A DNA stretch of 64,000 nt from Nyssa sinensis. Lineage: Eukaryota > Streptophyta > Magnoliopsida > Cornales > Nyssaceae. A program made the translations under genes and the position numbers. A model generated the notes under the pieces. That model did not search any database. It was not told where the DNA came from and worked only from the letters and a program-made list of their open reading frames with translations. Shown in pieces: positions 26,517 to 38,161 of the stretch. The stretch spans positions 43,537,417 through 43,601,416 of the forward strand of contig CM018043.1 of NCBI GenBank assembly GCA_008638375.1, in the 5' to 3' direction. Within the stretch, counting starts at the first letter, position 1, and each line of letters begins with the position of its first letter.

Positions 26517-28170
26517 TTCAGCTTACATTGGCCTATTAAGGTAACAGTTTCTTTTCGCTGTTGAGATAGTGTTATTGCATTTACTGTTTATTGGATTTAG
26601 CATGATCTTGATATATTATATTGTAGTTGGATTTGTGCTCAGTCACAAACTCCATCTGATGCTTATTAGACCTACGGGTTGAGAAAACGGAAATCAAAAG
26701 TGGCAATTAAAATGGAAGCTACAGTGGGATCTGCGAGGCGAGTACTGAATCGACGGGTTAGTGCTTGGCTGAGAGATCGAGGAAAAAGAGGATAAAATGA
26801 ATTAAGGGGTATGCCGGGCCCCAAGTTAAAGTGCATCCACATTTGTTGTTATCGGTATCTATTATTGATTTTCATAGCTTGATCATATTATTTCATTATG
26901 AATGATCATGAGATTTCACAGCTTTTTTATTGAGAGTAGACAATATATACTTGAGACAGCTCTTGACTGTAGCAGTATAATATTGTCAGCAGAACATATT
27001 TCATTTCCTTATCACTTGACTTCTATCATTTGATATTGAGTATATATTCATTGACTGGCTAGCATCTTTATATACACCTGTACACATGGCAGAGTAAAAG
27101 AGTATTACTTACTGAGTTTTCATAGCTCATCAGATACTACACAACATTATGCAAGTACAAATATCGAGGATGGACCCTAGAGTCTGATAGCTAGAAGGTG
27201 GACATTTGCTTTTGAAGTTGCAGTGTAATACTTAGTACAGACAGTCTTATAGCTCTCCCATGTTATCCACGTCTTGGGGATGAACAGTTGTATTAAGAAA
27301 TTTTGTATTCCGCATTTTGTAAACATTATATAAATTACATGCAACTTTTATTTATTTATTCTGCATTTTAGTTGTTGCATGTTAGTAGCATTGATTGAGT
27401 AGCAAGTTGAGACCCTTGGTTCGACAAGCAGCGTCGGATCGGGTGCGCGACACGAGATCCGCATAGGGTGGGGTCTCGGGTCGTGATAGTTACTGGCGAC
27501 TTTCCCAGCTTTTAATGTATCAGGTGATGGCTGATGACGAGAATTTTAGGCTATAAAAGTTATCTTGGCCACTGGGTCTATCGAAGGACTGCTAGGTCCC
27601 GACCACTTGATTGGGGTAAGAGTTTTCTTTTGCCTAAAATTTTCCAAGGACCTTTCTCTATTTTTTTTTTTTTTTTGAATTGAGACAAGATTCTGTTGGG
27701 AATTCAGGTGGCCCGGACCATTTACGAGGATGCTTGTGTCTATATCACGACCCTAAAGCATAAGGCTTCCCAAGTCACCATGGAGTCGTGGTGGAAAGCC
27801 ACTTGCCGGACAGACTATGATATTGTAAGGACGTGATTGCCCTTTTTTGATTGTCCATATATTGACTGCATTTTGACATTGCATTGATTTTGACTTGAAA
27901 CTCATGACTTTTCAAGCTGCTCGAGTTTCTCGTTTTGAAAACATGAATCGAGGATAGGATCGTCCTGAGGGAAGGATTGCTAGTGAGAGGCAAGGAGTGG
28001 AGCCCAAAAATAAAAATAGAAGTCAATCGAGTAGCTCTCGTACTCAACCAGCTCGATCTAGCAGAGTGTTGAGACGATTGGTCGATAGCGAGAGTGAGGA
28101 CACCAAGGAAGAGGAAGCTTTTCCCCATCAGTCTCGACGACATCAGGGTGGACGACGAGGGCACCGTTAG

Positions 28171-28657
28171 ATGAAAACTTTTCTTTTGGATGAACACTTT
28201 GTTTGACAAACAATTTGTCCATTTTTTTATTTTTTATTTTTGATTATTTTTGCTTATCTTGAACAAATGAATGATTAATGCATGCATCTTTATTTATGAA
28301 TGTGTGAAGTATTATTAAAATGAAACAAGAATTGGTATCCGACATGTTTTGGATTGACAAAATAGGAGAAAAATAGTGAAAACATGCGAAATCGGGCAAA
28401 GTGGCCTCTAATCCTCCCCGTGTGCTGATTGGCACACAGAGATGGGGGTTTCTTAGGCTTGTGTTCCGATTAGCTGCGTGTCCTGTCCTAGGGCAGTTTT
28501 GGGGCTTGTTGTGTGTTTTCCTAAAATTAGTCTCCTAAACCAACTTGGAAACGAACTTGCTAGTTTTTTAGGATATATTACAAATCGTAAACCTCCCAAC
28601 TCATCATATTCAACCTATTGACAGTTCTACTGCTGTATTTTCTGCCTCTCTGCTCTA
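28171..28657 (+). other. Spacer between antisense genes, with hairpin block
   Basis: No gene. It contains GTGTGC-TGATTG-GCACAC (6-bp arms) at about 28420-28437, 237 bp upstream of the next start codon. Related blocks lie at 17285-17320 and 59971-59990. The segment to about 28600 resembles 59960-60110. Confidence 0.5.
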
Positions 28658-29869
28658 ATGGCTTCTGGAATTATGGATGTGGCTGTTTTTGATGAACAAA
28701 TTCGTACATGGCTATATTGTCTCTCGAGCTCAGAGAAGATTAACTTGGGGGCATTGAGACTGAAAGCTATTTTCTCTCTTGCCCAAGCTATTGTACACTG
28801 GCATTTGTTGCGGGCTTGTGCTCACTTTTGGGATCCTATTATTCATTATTTTCGCTTTCATCTAGTAGAAATATGCCCGACCTTTGAAGGGTTCTGTCCT
28901 CTCTTTGATGTCATGGTTCAAGGTAAACTGATTATCTCTTTTGTACAACGTGGTTATTTTCTTCTCTGTCATCTTTACTTGACATGGATGCTGAGAAGGT
29001 AAAAGATTTGGTTCCAGGTGAATCATTTTCCCTACTTCCTATATTGGATATTTTCATAAACCAAGAGGTTAGCGGCACCAAGCTGTGTGCTTTTGCTTTG
29101 TGCATTATCCTGAGGTTCTTAATTGTTCAAGAGCCTGATCAGGCTGATGTCCGCCTAGTTGATATTGTGACTGAACTGAGCAAAGGTAATATTATGATAG
29201 GTATTGTTGTTGTCGAGACTTTGAATGGATTGGACTTGGTTCATAACGGCTCAAACATTTTTAGAGATAGCCCCTTGTTGTTGACAATGTGGTTGTTTGA
29301 TAAGTTGAAGCTCTTGGCACCTTAGTTACCATCCCTTATATGTCAAAGCACTATTGTTCAAGCGAATTATTGGTGACTAAATATAATGAGAGAGATTGGT
29401 GCGAATTCCTTACTCAACCTTTACCATATGATATTGATTGGTCCACTGTTCACTGGCAAAGCAAAGCCCCTCACTTGCGCTTTATTGTTTTTTCTTGTGT
29501 TATCTTCGCGGGCTTAAGGAAGACTACATTTTATTATCCCATTTGAATATTGCATCATTTTGGTGCATGTAGGTTGCTTTGAGGACTTGGGGTCCTAACT
29601 TCATTATGGAAGGATTGGCTCCATCTATTGCCACAAAGATATCCAACTATTGGGAATGTGCTTATGTTTTAGACTTGGATAATACAGGTTATTCCGACAA
29701 AGTGCATATGACGGAAGAACATTTATGATGTCTTTTGGACCTAATCAATGAAAGGGAAGAACTTAGGGATTCTATCCTTTTTGAAGAGACTGGAATAGAC
29801 ACTAACGTGGGCATAACTTCAAAATTGAAAACGATCAAAGAAGCTTACGAGGATTTTGAAGGAGGATGA
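28658..29869 (+). pseudogene. Antisense extra gene of Tat element: DUF7745-like protein
   Basis: The start ATG at 28658 gives MASGIMDV. Residues ACAHFWDPIIHYFRFHLVEI and CPTFEGF match the conserved FWDP..CFRF..(V/E)L.PTxEE block of DUF7745-type proteins. A CAAG|GTAAAC donor (28922/28923) suggests an intron of about 75 bp before VKDLVPGESFSLLP. KLCAFALCIILRFLIVQ, VVETLNGLDLVHNG and SPLLLTMWLFDKLKLLAP follow, then RTWGPNFIMEGLAPSI and a stop near 29867. Frames change near 29330 and 29550, and a stop is present at about 29726, so the copy is broken. It lies opposite to pol in the 3' part of the Tat element. The biochemical role of such proteins is not known to me. Confidence 0.7.
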
Positions 29870-29944
29870 ATAGAAAGGTTGGACTGGGAAATAGTGAGCC
29901 AACCTTGAGGTGCGACAGAAACAAAGATAACATCCCTTTTAAAC

Positions 29945-30142
29945 TTGAAAAGGAAACGAGGAAGACCTAAGAAGACATCAGAATTCAAATATAACAATAG
30001 TGAGCTAGACTTTGGGCATTTTTCTTTACATGTAGACTCTACAAAGAATTACCTAGGTTTCATTAAGAAAGAGACAGGTCGCAGCTTTGAGTTAGAAGGT
30101 AGGTTGGTAGAGAAGAATGAGTTAGGAAAAGGAAGGATCTGA
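29945..30142 (+). pseudogene. Short basic segment with AT-hook-like RGRPKK
   Basis: This 65-residue open segment begins KRKRGRPKKTSEF. RGRPKK matches the AT-hook core (RGRP) and could also act as a nuclear localisation signal. No ATG starts it, and a stop separates it from the DUF7745-like segment, so it is probably that protein's former C-terminus in a shifted frame. An AATAAA site follows at 30240 on the + strand. The rest is unrecognised. Confidence 0.4.
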
Positions 30143-30381
30143 GTATCCTTTAGCAGTGAAGATTTGGAATTCTTTTTTTGGAGCAAGTTAGTTCCATATT
30201 AGACTTAAACCAAGTTGATAGGGATTTTACCTCTTATTGAATAAATGATAATCTTTAACTTTTGGATTTGAAAGAATGAAACTTTTATTAGAATTTTGAG
30301 ACCACACTCACAGTAACTTCATGAACTACCTACGTATTCTCGTATTGCATGTGTAGCAAGAATATGTAATGAGGGGTCAGG

Positions 30382-31500
30382 TCATCGTAGTTTAGTACAA
30401 TGGGCAGCTAGCCGTTTAACAAAATATTTCTTGAGCTGGTCAAGGTTGGTAGGTGATGAAGACTCGTCTTCATCCATATCGCTGAGCCACACGGTTCCTC
30501 TAGTGGTTATAGATTTGATGACAAATGGGCCATTCTAGTTTGGCCTAAATTTACCTCTCGAGTCAAGTACTAGTGCTTGAATTTTCTTTTAAGACCAAAT
30601 CTCTTACTTTCTGGCTTCTCTTTTTCACCTTCTTGTTAAAGGCCTGGGCTACCCTTTTGTGATACCTTTGTGTTTGATATAAAGTTTTGAGACGTCTTTC
30701 ATCCAGGAAGGCTAACTCATTGTATCTGCTTTGTAACCAATCAGTTTCAGCAACTTGATTCTCAAGAAGTACCCTGAATAAGGGTATTTTTAGCTTGATA
30801 GGTAACCCGCCTCCATCCCGTATGTGAGCGAGTATAGGGTTTGTCCGGTAGGCGTTCTGATAGATGTACAATATCCCCATAAAGAAAATGGGAGCTTCTC
30901 ATACCAGTTTTTGCAAGGTTTCTATTGTTCTTTTCAAAATATTCTTTAGATTTTTGTTTGCAGACTCTACCGCTTTGTTTGTTTGTGGTCGGTAAGGCGA
31001 GGAATGATGATGGGTGATTCTAAACTCTTTTATCAATTAGTGAATTCCTCTTTTAAATGTAAGCCATTATCTAAAATCAGTTCATAAGGTACTCCATACC
31101 GGCAAATGATGCTTGGTCTTAATAAACTGAGCTACTTTTCTTGCATTGAGGACAACATAAGAAACAACCTCTACCCATTTGGTGAAGTAATCAATGGCTA
31201 CCAAAATGAATTCATGGCCGTTGTAGGCTTTTGGTATAACTTTGACAATGATATCTATTCCCCAAGTTGCAAATGACCAAAGGGATGTCAAGTTATTATT
31301 GAAGATTGGTATGTACCTGACATTTGTGGCATTTTTGATGAAATTAATACTATCTTCATACATGGTGTTCTAGTAGTAACCTTGTCAAACTATCTAATTG
31401 GCTAGCATGTGTCCATTCATGTGAGGTCCACAAACTCCTTCATGGATTTCTGTCATGACATGTTTATCTTCATGTTTATGTAAGCACAATAGGTGTATTC
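30382..31500 (-). pseudogene. Tat pol: integrase
   Basis: The segment begins with an HHCC-side block, HEGVCGPHMNGHMLA (near 31445), followed by QGYY. The core has WGIDII and FILVAIDYFTKWVE (31363-31082), RYGVPYELILDNG (about 31100-31050) and SPYRPQTN..VESANKN (about 31000-30950). The D, D and E catalytic residues are therefore each visible. The C-terminal part has RVLLENQV, LDERRLKTL and QAFNKKV (30880-30563), then GKFRPNWNGPF. A TGA at 30384-30382 ends pol. Stops near 31400 and at 31082, 31049 and 30563, plus frame changes, make it non-functional. Confidence 0.85.
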
Positions 31501-31636
31501 CATTGAAAGATCTTTTGTAAAGTTTTCCCCTACAAATGATGAATTGGGTGGCCCATTGTCTCAAGGCTACTCTGCCTTCCTTGGTATATCCTTCAGGGTA
31601 TTCTGAGTGTTTGATGAATGACCAAACCTCGTTATA

Positions 31637-32077
31637 CTAAGGTGGGGATGTCAAGTCCTCTATGACTTTATCAATGTTGTTGCAGTATATCAGAATTTCT
31701 CGAGCTTGAACCAAAAGCCATTTGATTGTGGCTTCTTTCGAGATGTCCACCATCGAGTCAAGGGTGGCTAGTGCATCTGCGAAATTATTTTTAACCCTAG
31801 GTATGTAGTAGAATTGTACATCTTTGAATTTGGTTATCACTGTCTCTAGGTATTGGTGGTAAGGTAAGAGTTTCTCCACTTTGATTTTCCATCTCTTTTG
31901 GACTTGGCCAATAACGAGGGCTAAATCCCCGTATACATCTAAGAATTTGACTTTCAGTTCTAAAGCTGCTTGCAGGCCTACTATATAGGTTTCATACACT
32001 GTGGTATTATTAGTAGAGGGATACTGTAACTTCATGGCTAGAGGCATATGTGACCCGTCTGGGGTTACTAGAAGCAC
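31637..32077 (-). pseudogene. Tat pol: archaeal-type RNase H
   Basis: A 146-residue open stretch with NTTVYETYIVGLQAALEL, LDVYGDLALVIGQVQKRW and RVKNNFADALATLDSM. This is the second, archaeal-type RNase H placed between the gypsy RNase H and the integrase, a diagnostic feature of the Tat lineage. The E in YETY and the D in VYGDLALV are candidate catalytic residues. The usual N..AD motif is present as NFADALA. Confidence 0.85.
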
Positions 32078-32196
32078 GCCAATGCCATATCCCTTCTTGT
32101 TGGCACCGCCGTCAAAGAAAAGACACCACTAATCTTTATGAATCTACATGATTTCTTTATCTGGGAAATCAGCTTCCTTAACAATCTCACCCTCAA

Positions 32197-32825
32197 CTAG
32201 GCAATCTGCTGGTAATCAGCCACAACCTTCCCTTTGATGGATTTTTGAATTATGTGCGCTATGTCAAATTTAGAAAGCAATAGTAGCCACTGAGCAGTGC
32301 GGCTTGATAGGGTCGGTTTCTTAAAGAGATACTTCATAGGCTCCATGCGGGAAACCAAGTGTATTGTATAAGCCATCATGTAATGGCGGAGCTTTTAAGT
32401 AACCCAAACAAGAGTAGTGCACATCTTTTCGAGGGCATTATAGTTTTGCTCATAGGAGATCAACTTTCGGCTCACATAGTAAAAAACTTTCTCCTTTCTT
32501 TCATGTGTTTGATTTTGGGCTAACATGGCTCTCATGGCTGTGTCAGTTATTGTGAGGTACAATAATAAAGGAAACCCAGGTTGTGGGGAACCAGGACTGG
32601 TGGATTGGTTAGGTATTCTTTGATCTTTTCGAAAGCCTCTTGGCATGAGGGGTTCCATTTTTTAGGAGAATATTTCTTCAGGAGTTTGAAAATGGGCTCA
32701 TAGATAGTAATCAGATGTGATATAAATTTGCTGATGTATTGAAGTCTCCCTATGAAGCCCCTAACTTGCTTTTCTGTTTTGGGTAGAGGCATTTCCATAA
32801 TGGCTTTGATTTTTATGGGATCCAC
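32197..32825 (-). pseudogene. Tat pol: RT connection and RNase H
   Basis: MDPIKIKAIMEMPLPKTEKQ is the standard connection after RT. FIGRLQYISKFISHL and CQEAFEKIKEYL follow. The RNase H part has RAMLAQNQT, KVFYYVSRKLISYEQNY and ALEKMCTTLVWV, then (32379-32197) LFKKPTLSSRTAQWLLLLSK and FDI. It is spread over three frames, indicating at least two frameshifts. Confidence 0.85.
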
Positions 32826-32837
32826 CTTTATCCTTCT

Positions 32838-33371
32838 TTAACTTATCACAAAGCCTAGGAGTTTTCCTAATGTGACCCCAAACACACACTTTTGGGGGTT
32901 TAGTCTCATTCGGTATTTCTTGATTCTCTTAAAAAACTTTCTTAGGCAGTTAGAATAACTTTCCTTGCCTTTAGATTTTATGATCATGTCATCAACATAG
33001 ACTTCAACCTCTTTATGAATTAAGTCATGTAAGATGGTAGTGGCTACCTTCTGATATGTAGCCCCTGCATTTTTTAGGCGGAAAGGTATGACTGTGTAGC
33101 TGTATATGCCCCATTGTGTTGTGAAGGCGATTTTTTCCATGTAATCGGGGTGCATCTGCATTTGATTATACCCTGCGAAGCCATCTACAAAGGATATCAT
33201 GGCATGTTGAGCTGTGTTGTCTACCAAAAGGTTTATATTTGGCAAGGGAAAGTTATCTTTTGGATAAACTTTGTTGAGGTCCCTATAGTCAACGCACATG
33301 CGAACTCGCCTATCTTTCTTGGGGACAGTGACAATATTGGCTAACCATTGTGGGTATTCGAACACGGCCAA
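32838..33371 (-). pseudogene. Tat pol: reverse transcriptase core
   Basis: A 177-residue open stretch covering the RT palm. KKDRRVRMCVDYRDLN, DNFPLPNI, FVDGFAGYNQM, FRLKNAGATYQ and YVDDMIIKSK are all present, in gypsy order. The catalytic YVDD is intact. PF.LKNAGATYQ is typical of Tat and related Ty3/gypsy RTs. The N-terminal fingers upstream of 33371 are separated by stops near 33395 and 33450. Confidence 0.9.
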
Positions 33372-33578
33372 GAACCCTACAACTAACTATTTCTCGATTT
33401 CTTCTTTGATTTTGAGGGACCACTCTTGCCTGAGTTTCTTTAATTACTGTTTGATTAGTTTGGCATCAAGGTAAGTCGGGATTTTGTGTTGGACTATGTC
33501 TATGTCCAAACTGAGCATGTCTTTGTAAGACTATGTGAAGACATCTTAGAATTCTCTTAACAGCTCAGACATGATTTC

Positions 33579-34567
33579 TTATTCACCTTGGCTAAGGGTT
33601 GCATGGTTCTTGACCTCTCTAGTCTTACCTTTTAACCCTAAGTTAATGGTCACCATTTGTTCTATGACAAGTTGAGCCGTATATTGAGATTTGGTGATTG
33701 TTTTGGCCAAGTCTATTAGAAACTTTCTATCCTCTATGTCAAGATTATTGTATTCTTCACATTCATCATCATGTTCATTATTTGCAATTAAAGGATACTC
33801 AGAAGAAGAATTTATTTCATCGAAAGAAGGAAAGATAAAATCAGTGAGTTCGTTAAGTTTAATGAAATCTAAAGAAAGAGAGTCCTCAGACTCGGAGTTA
33901 AAAGCATTGTCAGAATTTGTATCAGTCAAGTTTGAGTAACCAAATTCCTGCTCAAGTTGTTCATCTGAGGTTGGCACCCTTTTTACTAGGAGCCAATTAT
34001 TGATTGGAGCTTGGATTGGTGTGATGTCTTTGACTGGATCTTCTCCCATGTTGCCTGCAGAGACTATATATCGACCATATCATTAGTGAGTTCCATCTTG
34101 GTAAAATAATCTGTCAGTCCCCCGAGCTCTTTAAAACAGTCCTTTTGCTGAGGATCATGTTGTCCGACTAGTACCACCAACTCTTCGTTAAAACCATAGG
34201 TGCAGTTGCCGAATATTTCTCAACCGGGAACTTTGGTCTTAGCCTTAACATTGTACCATGGCTCACGGAACCTAGAGTACGAATAATCCTCTTTTTGCTT
34301 GACAAAGCTCCCATTGAAGGTGGGGTAGTAAGGTTTTATTTCTATGAGTTTAAGGGGCAGCCCCTGTTCTCGAGCAATTTTCTTGGCTCGTGTGGCCAAA
34401 GAATTTTCACAAAAATCTTCCTCGGTAGGTGAGTATCCGAGCCCGAATGTGTATTCTCTTTCCAGTTGGTGGGGTGGTGTAGGTAGACCTTGCAAATTGA
34501 ATCTAAGGCCATTACCTGACACATATCCCATATGGACCATCATGTTTATCACGACTTGTTTATACAA
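33579..34567 (-). pseudogene. Tat pol: spacer between protease and RT
   Basis: 34567-34220 has MGYVSGNGLRFNLQG, GLGYSPTEEDF and RAKKIAREQG, matching the G-patch-like GYxxGxGL stretch of Tat polyproteins between protease and RT. 34049-33579 is an acidic stretch (SNLTDTNSDNAFNSESEDS) followed by IEQMVTINLG, also typical of this spacer. Function unknown. Confidence 0.65.
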
Positions 34568-34588
34568 GCCTCTGTCAAGTACTTGTTA

Positions 34589-37500
34589 TGTCACGACCCG
34601 AAACCCACCCTGTGCGGATCTCGAATCGCGACCGCCGCCCCAAGACCTGAAGGCCTCGGGACAAGGCTTGCATAGGCAGCGGTATCGAATAGATGTGCTT
34701 CATGTGGTTGCAGAAGCATGAAAAACTTTTTCTTTTCTTTTCTCATTTTAAAATTTGCACATCCGTCCAATACTGCCGCTATTCACAATGGTACACATGA
34801 TCATACGTTCAGAGCATAACTAAAAACTTAAAGCTTTTATAATGGATACATGTTTAGCTGCCCCTTGGGGCTTAATACATAACAGTTCACTATCTTACTA
34901 AAACAAAGGTTACAACTTAAGTTCATGATGCTTAACAAAAGAACTACTTAGATATCCCTTCCAAAAACAGCTAGGCTCATCCTTATCGTCCTCAAGTCAA
35001 CACTGCTGCTAATTACCTGAAAGGGGGATCCGAACAAAGTCCGGGTAAGCTAATCTAAGCTTGTGAGCAATTCCAGTATTCGTCATGGGGTTTTCAATTA
35101 GCAGTGATTTTTAGTACATAAGAGTTTGTAAAACATTCACTGCCAATTGCTCGTACATTTTAGAATACAGAGTGTATGCATTTTTAAAATAGATAGCTTT
35201 GAAACATTTATAGTATTCAAGCTATACTTATACTTATGAACTTCAAAACATATAACATAACATGTATTTCTTAAATAGAGTATATAAAACTCAAAACATA
35301 TGCATTTCATAAAACAGATAGCTTTGAAACATTAAAAGTATTCAAGCTAAACTCGTAGTTCGTCAAATAGAGTATATAACTCGAAACATATGCATTTCAA
35401 ATAGCTTGAAAATATTTAAAGTATTCAAGCGAGACTCGTACTTCATCAGATAAAGTATATAAACTTTAAAACACATAAATAGGTATTGTGAAAATGAGGG
35501 TAAAACCTGCTTTCATTTTCAAAATCACTTTGTCATCTTTTCTCTTTAATTAGGTGGAATTTGTTTCGAACCAGACTCCCATTTTACTGCCAATACTGTC
35601 GATCTCATTTGCCTAGGGGATTAGATCCTGCTACCGGGCATTCACTGTTGAATCTCGAAGGATTTCAACCATCATAGGGGGTGGTACTTAGTACCGTTTA
35701 TCTTGTAAAATATTTATCACATGACTTCTTCAATAGATACTTTCATGTAAAACATGAAATGTATAATTTCTACAATAGAACTTCAAATACTTGTAACAAT
35801 CAAATTCAGAATATTTAACAAGATTTGTATTTTAACTTAGACATGCTGAAAACACATTTTTAAGAAAACTGTAAAGAAAACATTCACTGAGCATGTCATA
35901 ATAGGGTTTATAAAGATAGAACAATTTAAAACTGAATCATGTAAATACTGAATTTGAAACTTCAAATACTTCATATCTTTGAACTTAAAACCTTTTCAAA
36001 TCCATGGAGTTAAATCTCCAATTCAAACACAGGGTTACTCACCTTGGTCCTTTAGGGTTAGTGCTAAAATTGCACTTTCCCACTTCCGTTATAGTTCCTA
36101 AGAACAATTCGTAAACATCTCATCAACTTCACATTCATTGTAATATCATCTCGATATTCCTTAACTTATGCTTAAATCGCATTAGATCCTAAAACGATTT
36201 CATAATTTCATATGAACTTAACTTAACTCGTACTCTTAACCTATGACACAGTTTAATGTGTTAGAAATTAAATTCATTTTAATTTATACTCTTCTGGTAG
36301 CTCCATTAACTTTAATTTAAATTTATTTACTTCACATATTTACGTGTCGTGTCTTTTCGTAATTCATTTCCTCGTATACGCCTTAGATTAGTACTTTGGC
36401 ATTACTTTAATTTATAGTCATCTGACAGATGCTATTCAACAAATTTTATGTCTTTTTATTTAGACATTTCTTTTGGTTAAATAGACTCTACCATTGAGTC
36501 CAGAGCGTCGAAGAAAGTCGGTTTAGGCTTTCCAAGAATTTAATTTGGACTTTCATGTGTAAAAGGCAAAATGGTCATTTACCATTTTACGTGTCATATT
36601 TTTTCGTACTTTGTTTCGTAATTTGGACTCCATTATTGAGTCCGGGAGGTCGAAGAAAGTCAATGTAGACCTTCTCTGGTTTCATTTTGGCTTTAGGGGT
36701 ACCAGGGGTATTTTGGTCATTTTACTCCCTTACGTATCTTTATTTTTTGGGGTCTCGTCTCGTGTTTTGGACCTCACCATTGGACTCAGAAGGTCCAAGA
36801 TAGTAAGAATACACTAATAACTTGTTAATTTTGGTCACGGGGTATTTTGGTCATTTACCCCCTTTACGTGTCTTTATTTTTCGGGGCTCCGTCTCATAAA
36901 ACGGACCCTACCATTAGTCTCAGAATATCCAAAATAGTAAGGATACACTATTCATATGTTTAATTTGGACTTCATTTGCTTCATATATGACCCAAGGGCA
37001 AAATAGTAATTTTGCTTTATTTATTAAATAATTAAATTTATTATTTAATTATTTTCCAGGGGTGTAATTGCATAATTTCTCCATCAGTTGGGCCACAGTG
37101 AAATTTCTCATAGTTTTGGGGTCAATCCATAAATACAAGAAGTTTTGGTTTATTTAGTTTTCAAATAAATTAGAAAACCAATGGGTTCGGTCCAAATCCA
37201 AGTGAACCGGTCCGGTTCACTTGCAAACCAACTGGTCTGGTCGGTTCTTGACATGATGCTGACGTCATGATGACATCAGCCCTAATCTTTTATAAATTAA
37301 AACAAAACGTTGCTGTTTAAATAAACCCGTTTTATTCAATGGGTCGGGTTCCGACCCGAACCCGATTTGACCCGAACCGACCCGAACAGTGTCGTCTTCC
37401 CCATCGAAGCCGACACTGTTCATAAGAAACCCAAATTTTTTTCAGTTTCTATTTCTTCAATTTCGTGGATTTTTGTTCACTTTTTTCTTTCTGTTTTCAA

Positions 37501-38115
37501 CCCGATCCACTCCTCGAACATTGTAGAAGAGTTTGGCAATCGTTTTGGGGTTCAAAACTGATTCATGAGTTCGACTTTGGGTTTGATAAGCCGAACCTGT
37601 AACTAGCTTGTTCTTGCTTATTTTTGAACCAAATCTCGTGGGACTTGTTCTATCATGATCCTTATATTATGGGGATTCAGTTTCCGTTCGTAAAGGTGGG
37701 TTTAGAAGCGAGTTGGTAAGGTTTGTTTTGAGAAACCGTACTTGCAACTCACCATATAAGGTTCGTTTCTTTGGATTTTTGATCGCGTATACGTGTTTTC
37801 ATGATGCTTGTGAGATCTCCTTGAAGTCTGGATAAGCCAGACTTAGTTTGGTTGTGATGAAAATCAGATCTGCTTTAGCAAGGTCATTAATGGCGGTTTT
37901 CATGGATTTACTGTTTTTGGTCAGTTTCAAAGCCTAAAATCATGCTTGACAAACTCATAAACATATATCTATCATCATATGTGTATGCATAATTCAAAAA
38001 TAGTTTCTAATACATCAAAATTCTAGAGAGAGAAAAATGATAGTTTTTGATGTTTTACCTTCAACAATGGCTTTCTCCTCTTTCTTCTTCCTCTGAGATT
38101 TCCTTTCTCTTCTTC

Positions 38116-38161
<46 letters not shown>

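Larger units (their letters stand above)
19818..27488 (-). mobile_element. Reverse-orientation solo LTR, itself interrupted
   Basis: It starts TGTAATACCCTAACTCAGG and ends GGGTCTCGGGTCGTGATA, the inverse of the other LTRs' ends (terminal CA decayed to TA). It contains the family's repeat units in reverse (about 21595-21970). TSD is gctgc (19813-19817) against gttac (27489-27493). The two differences are C to T and G to A on a CTG site, as methyl-cytosine decay would give. Copy A of the duplicated PMD exon provides an uninterrupted homologue of the insertion point. Own length is about 3.5 kb after removing the inner LTR. GA (20461-20484) and TA (20515-20546) microsatellites lie inside. Confidence 0.8.
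17526..28170 (+). pseudogene. Antisense extra gene of Tat element: plant mobile domain (PMD) protein
   Basis: This is a + strand gene lying opposite to gag-pol, split by the LTR at 19818-27488. Recognisable PMD (aminotransferase-like, plant mobile domain) pieces appear in order. EKWWDIINTFHLP is near 18165-18200 and GLRVGGDRIPWDS near 18245-18286. A RAFMFL block follows near 18432, then LYRWMCILSLAVTKGLGGFN near 18569-18628 and a splice-donor-like GAG|GTATGA. FERVYYLGERM lies near 18934-18966. After the LTR a basic, serine- and arginine-rich tail runs to a TAG at 28168-28170. The ATG at 17526 (MSKEGLGDSD) and donor/acceptor-like sites near 17700 and 17994 suggest introns. Stops and frameshifts are frequent. 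Extra ORFs of this kind are known in Tat elements and are thought to come from a DNA transposon domain; their function is unknown. Confidence 0.75.

Noticed and set aside
26511..26535. Solo LTR 2 ending at 26530 with TSD gccca/gccta
   Set aside because: The element would then end in TTG rather than CA, and the family end motif stops at 26516. Left open as an alternative.
27775..28209. 144-residue minus-strand protein
   Set aside because: It is the reverse of the basic tail of the PMD gene; the + strand reading fits the gene's context better.
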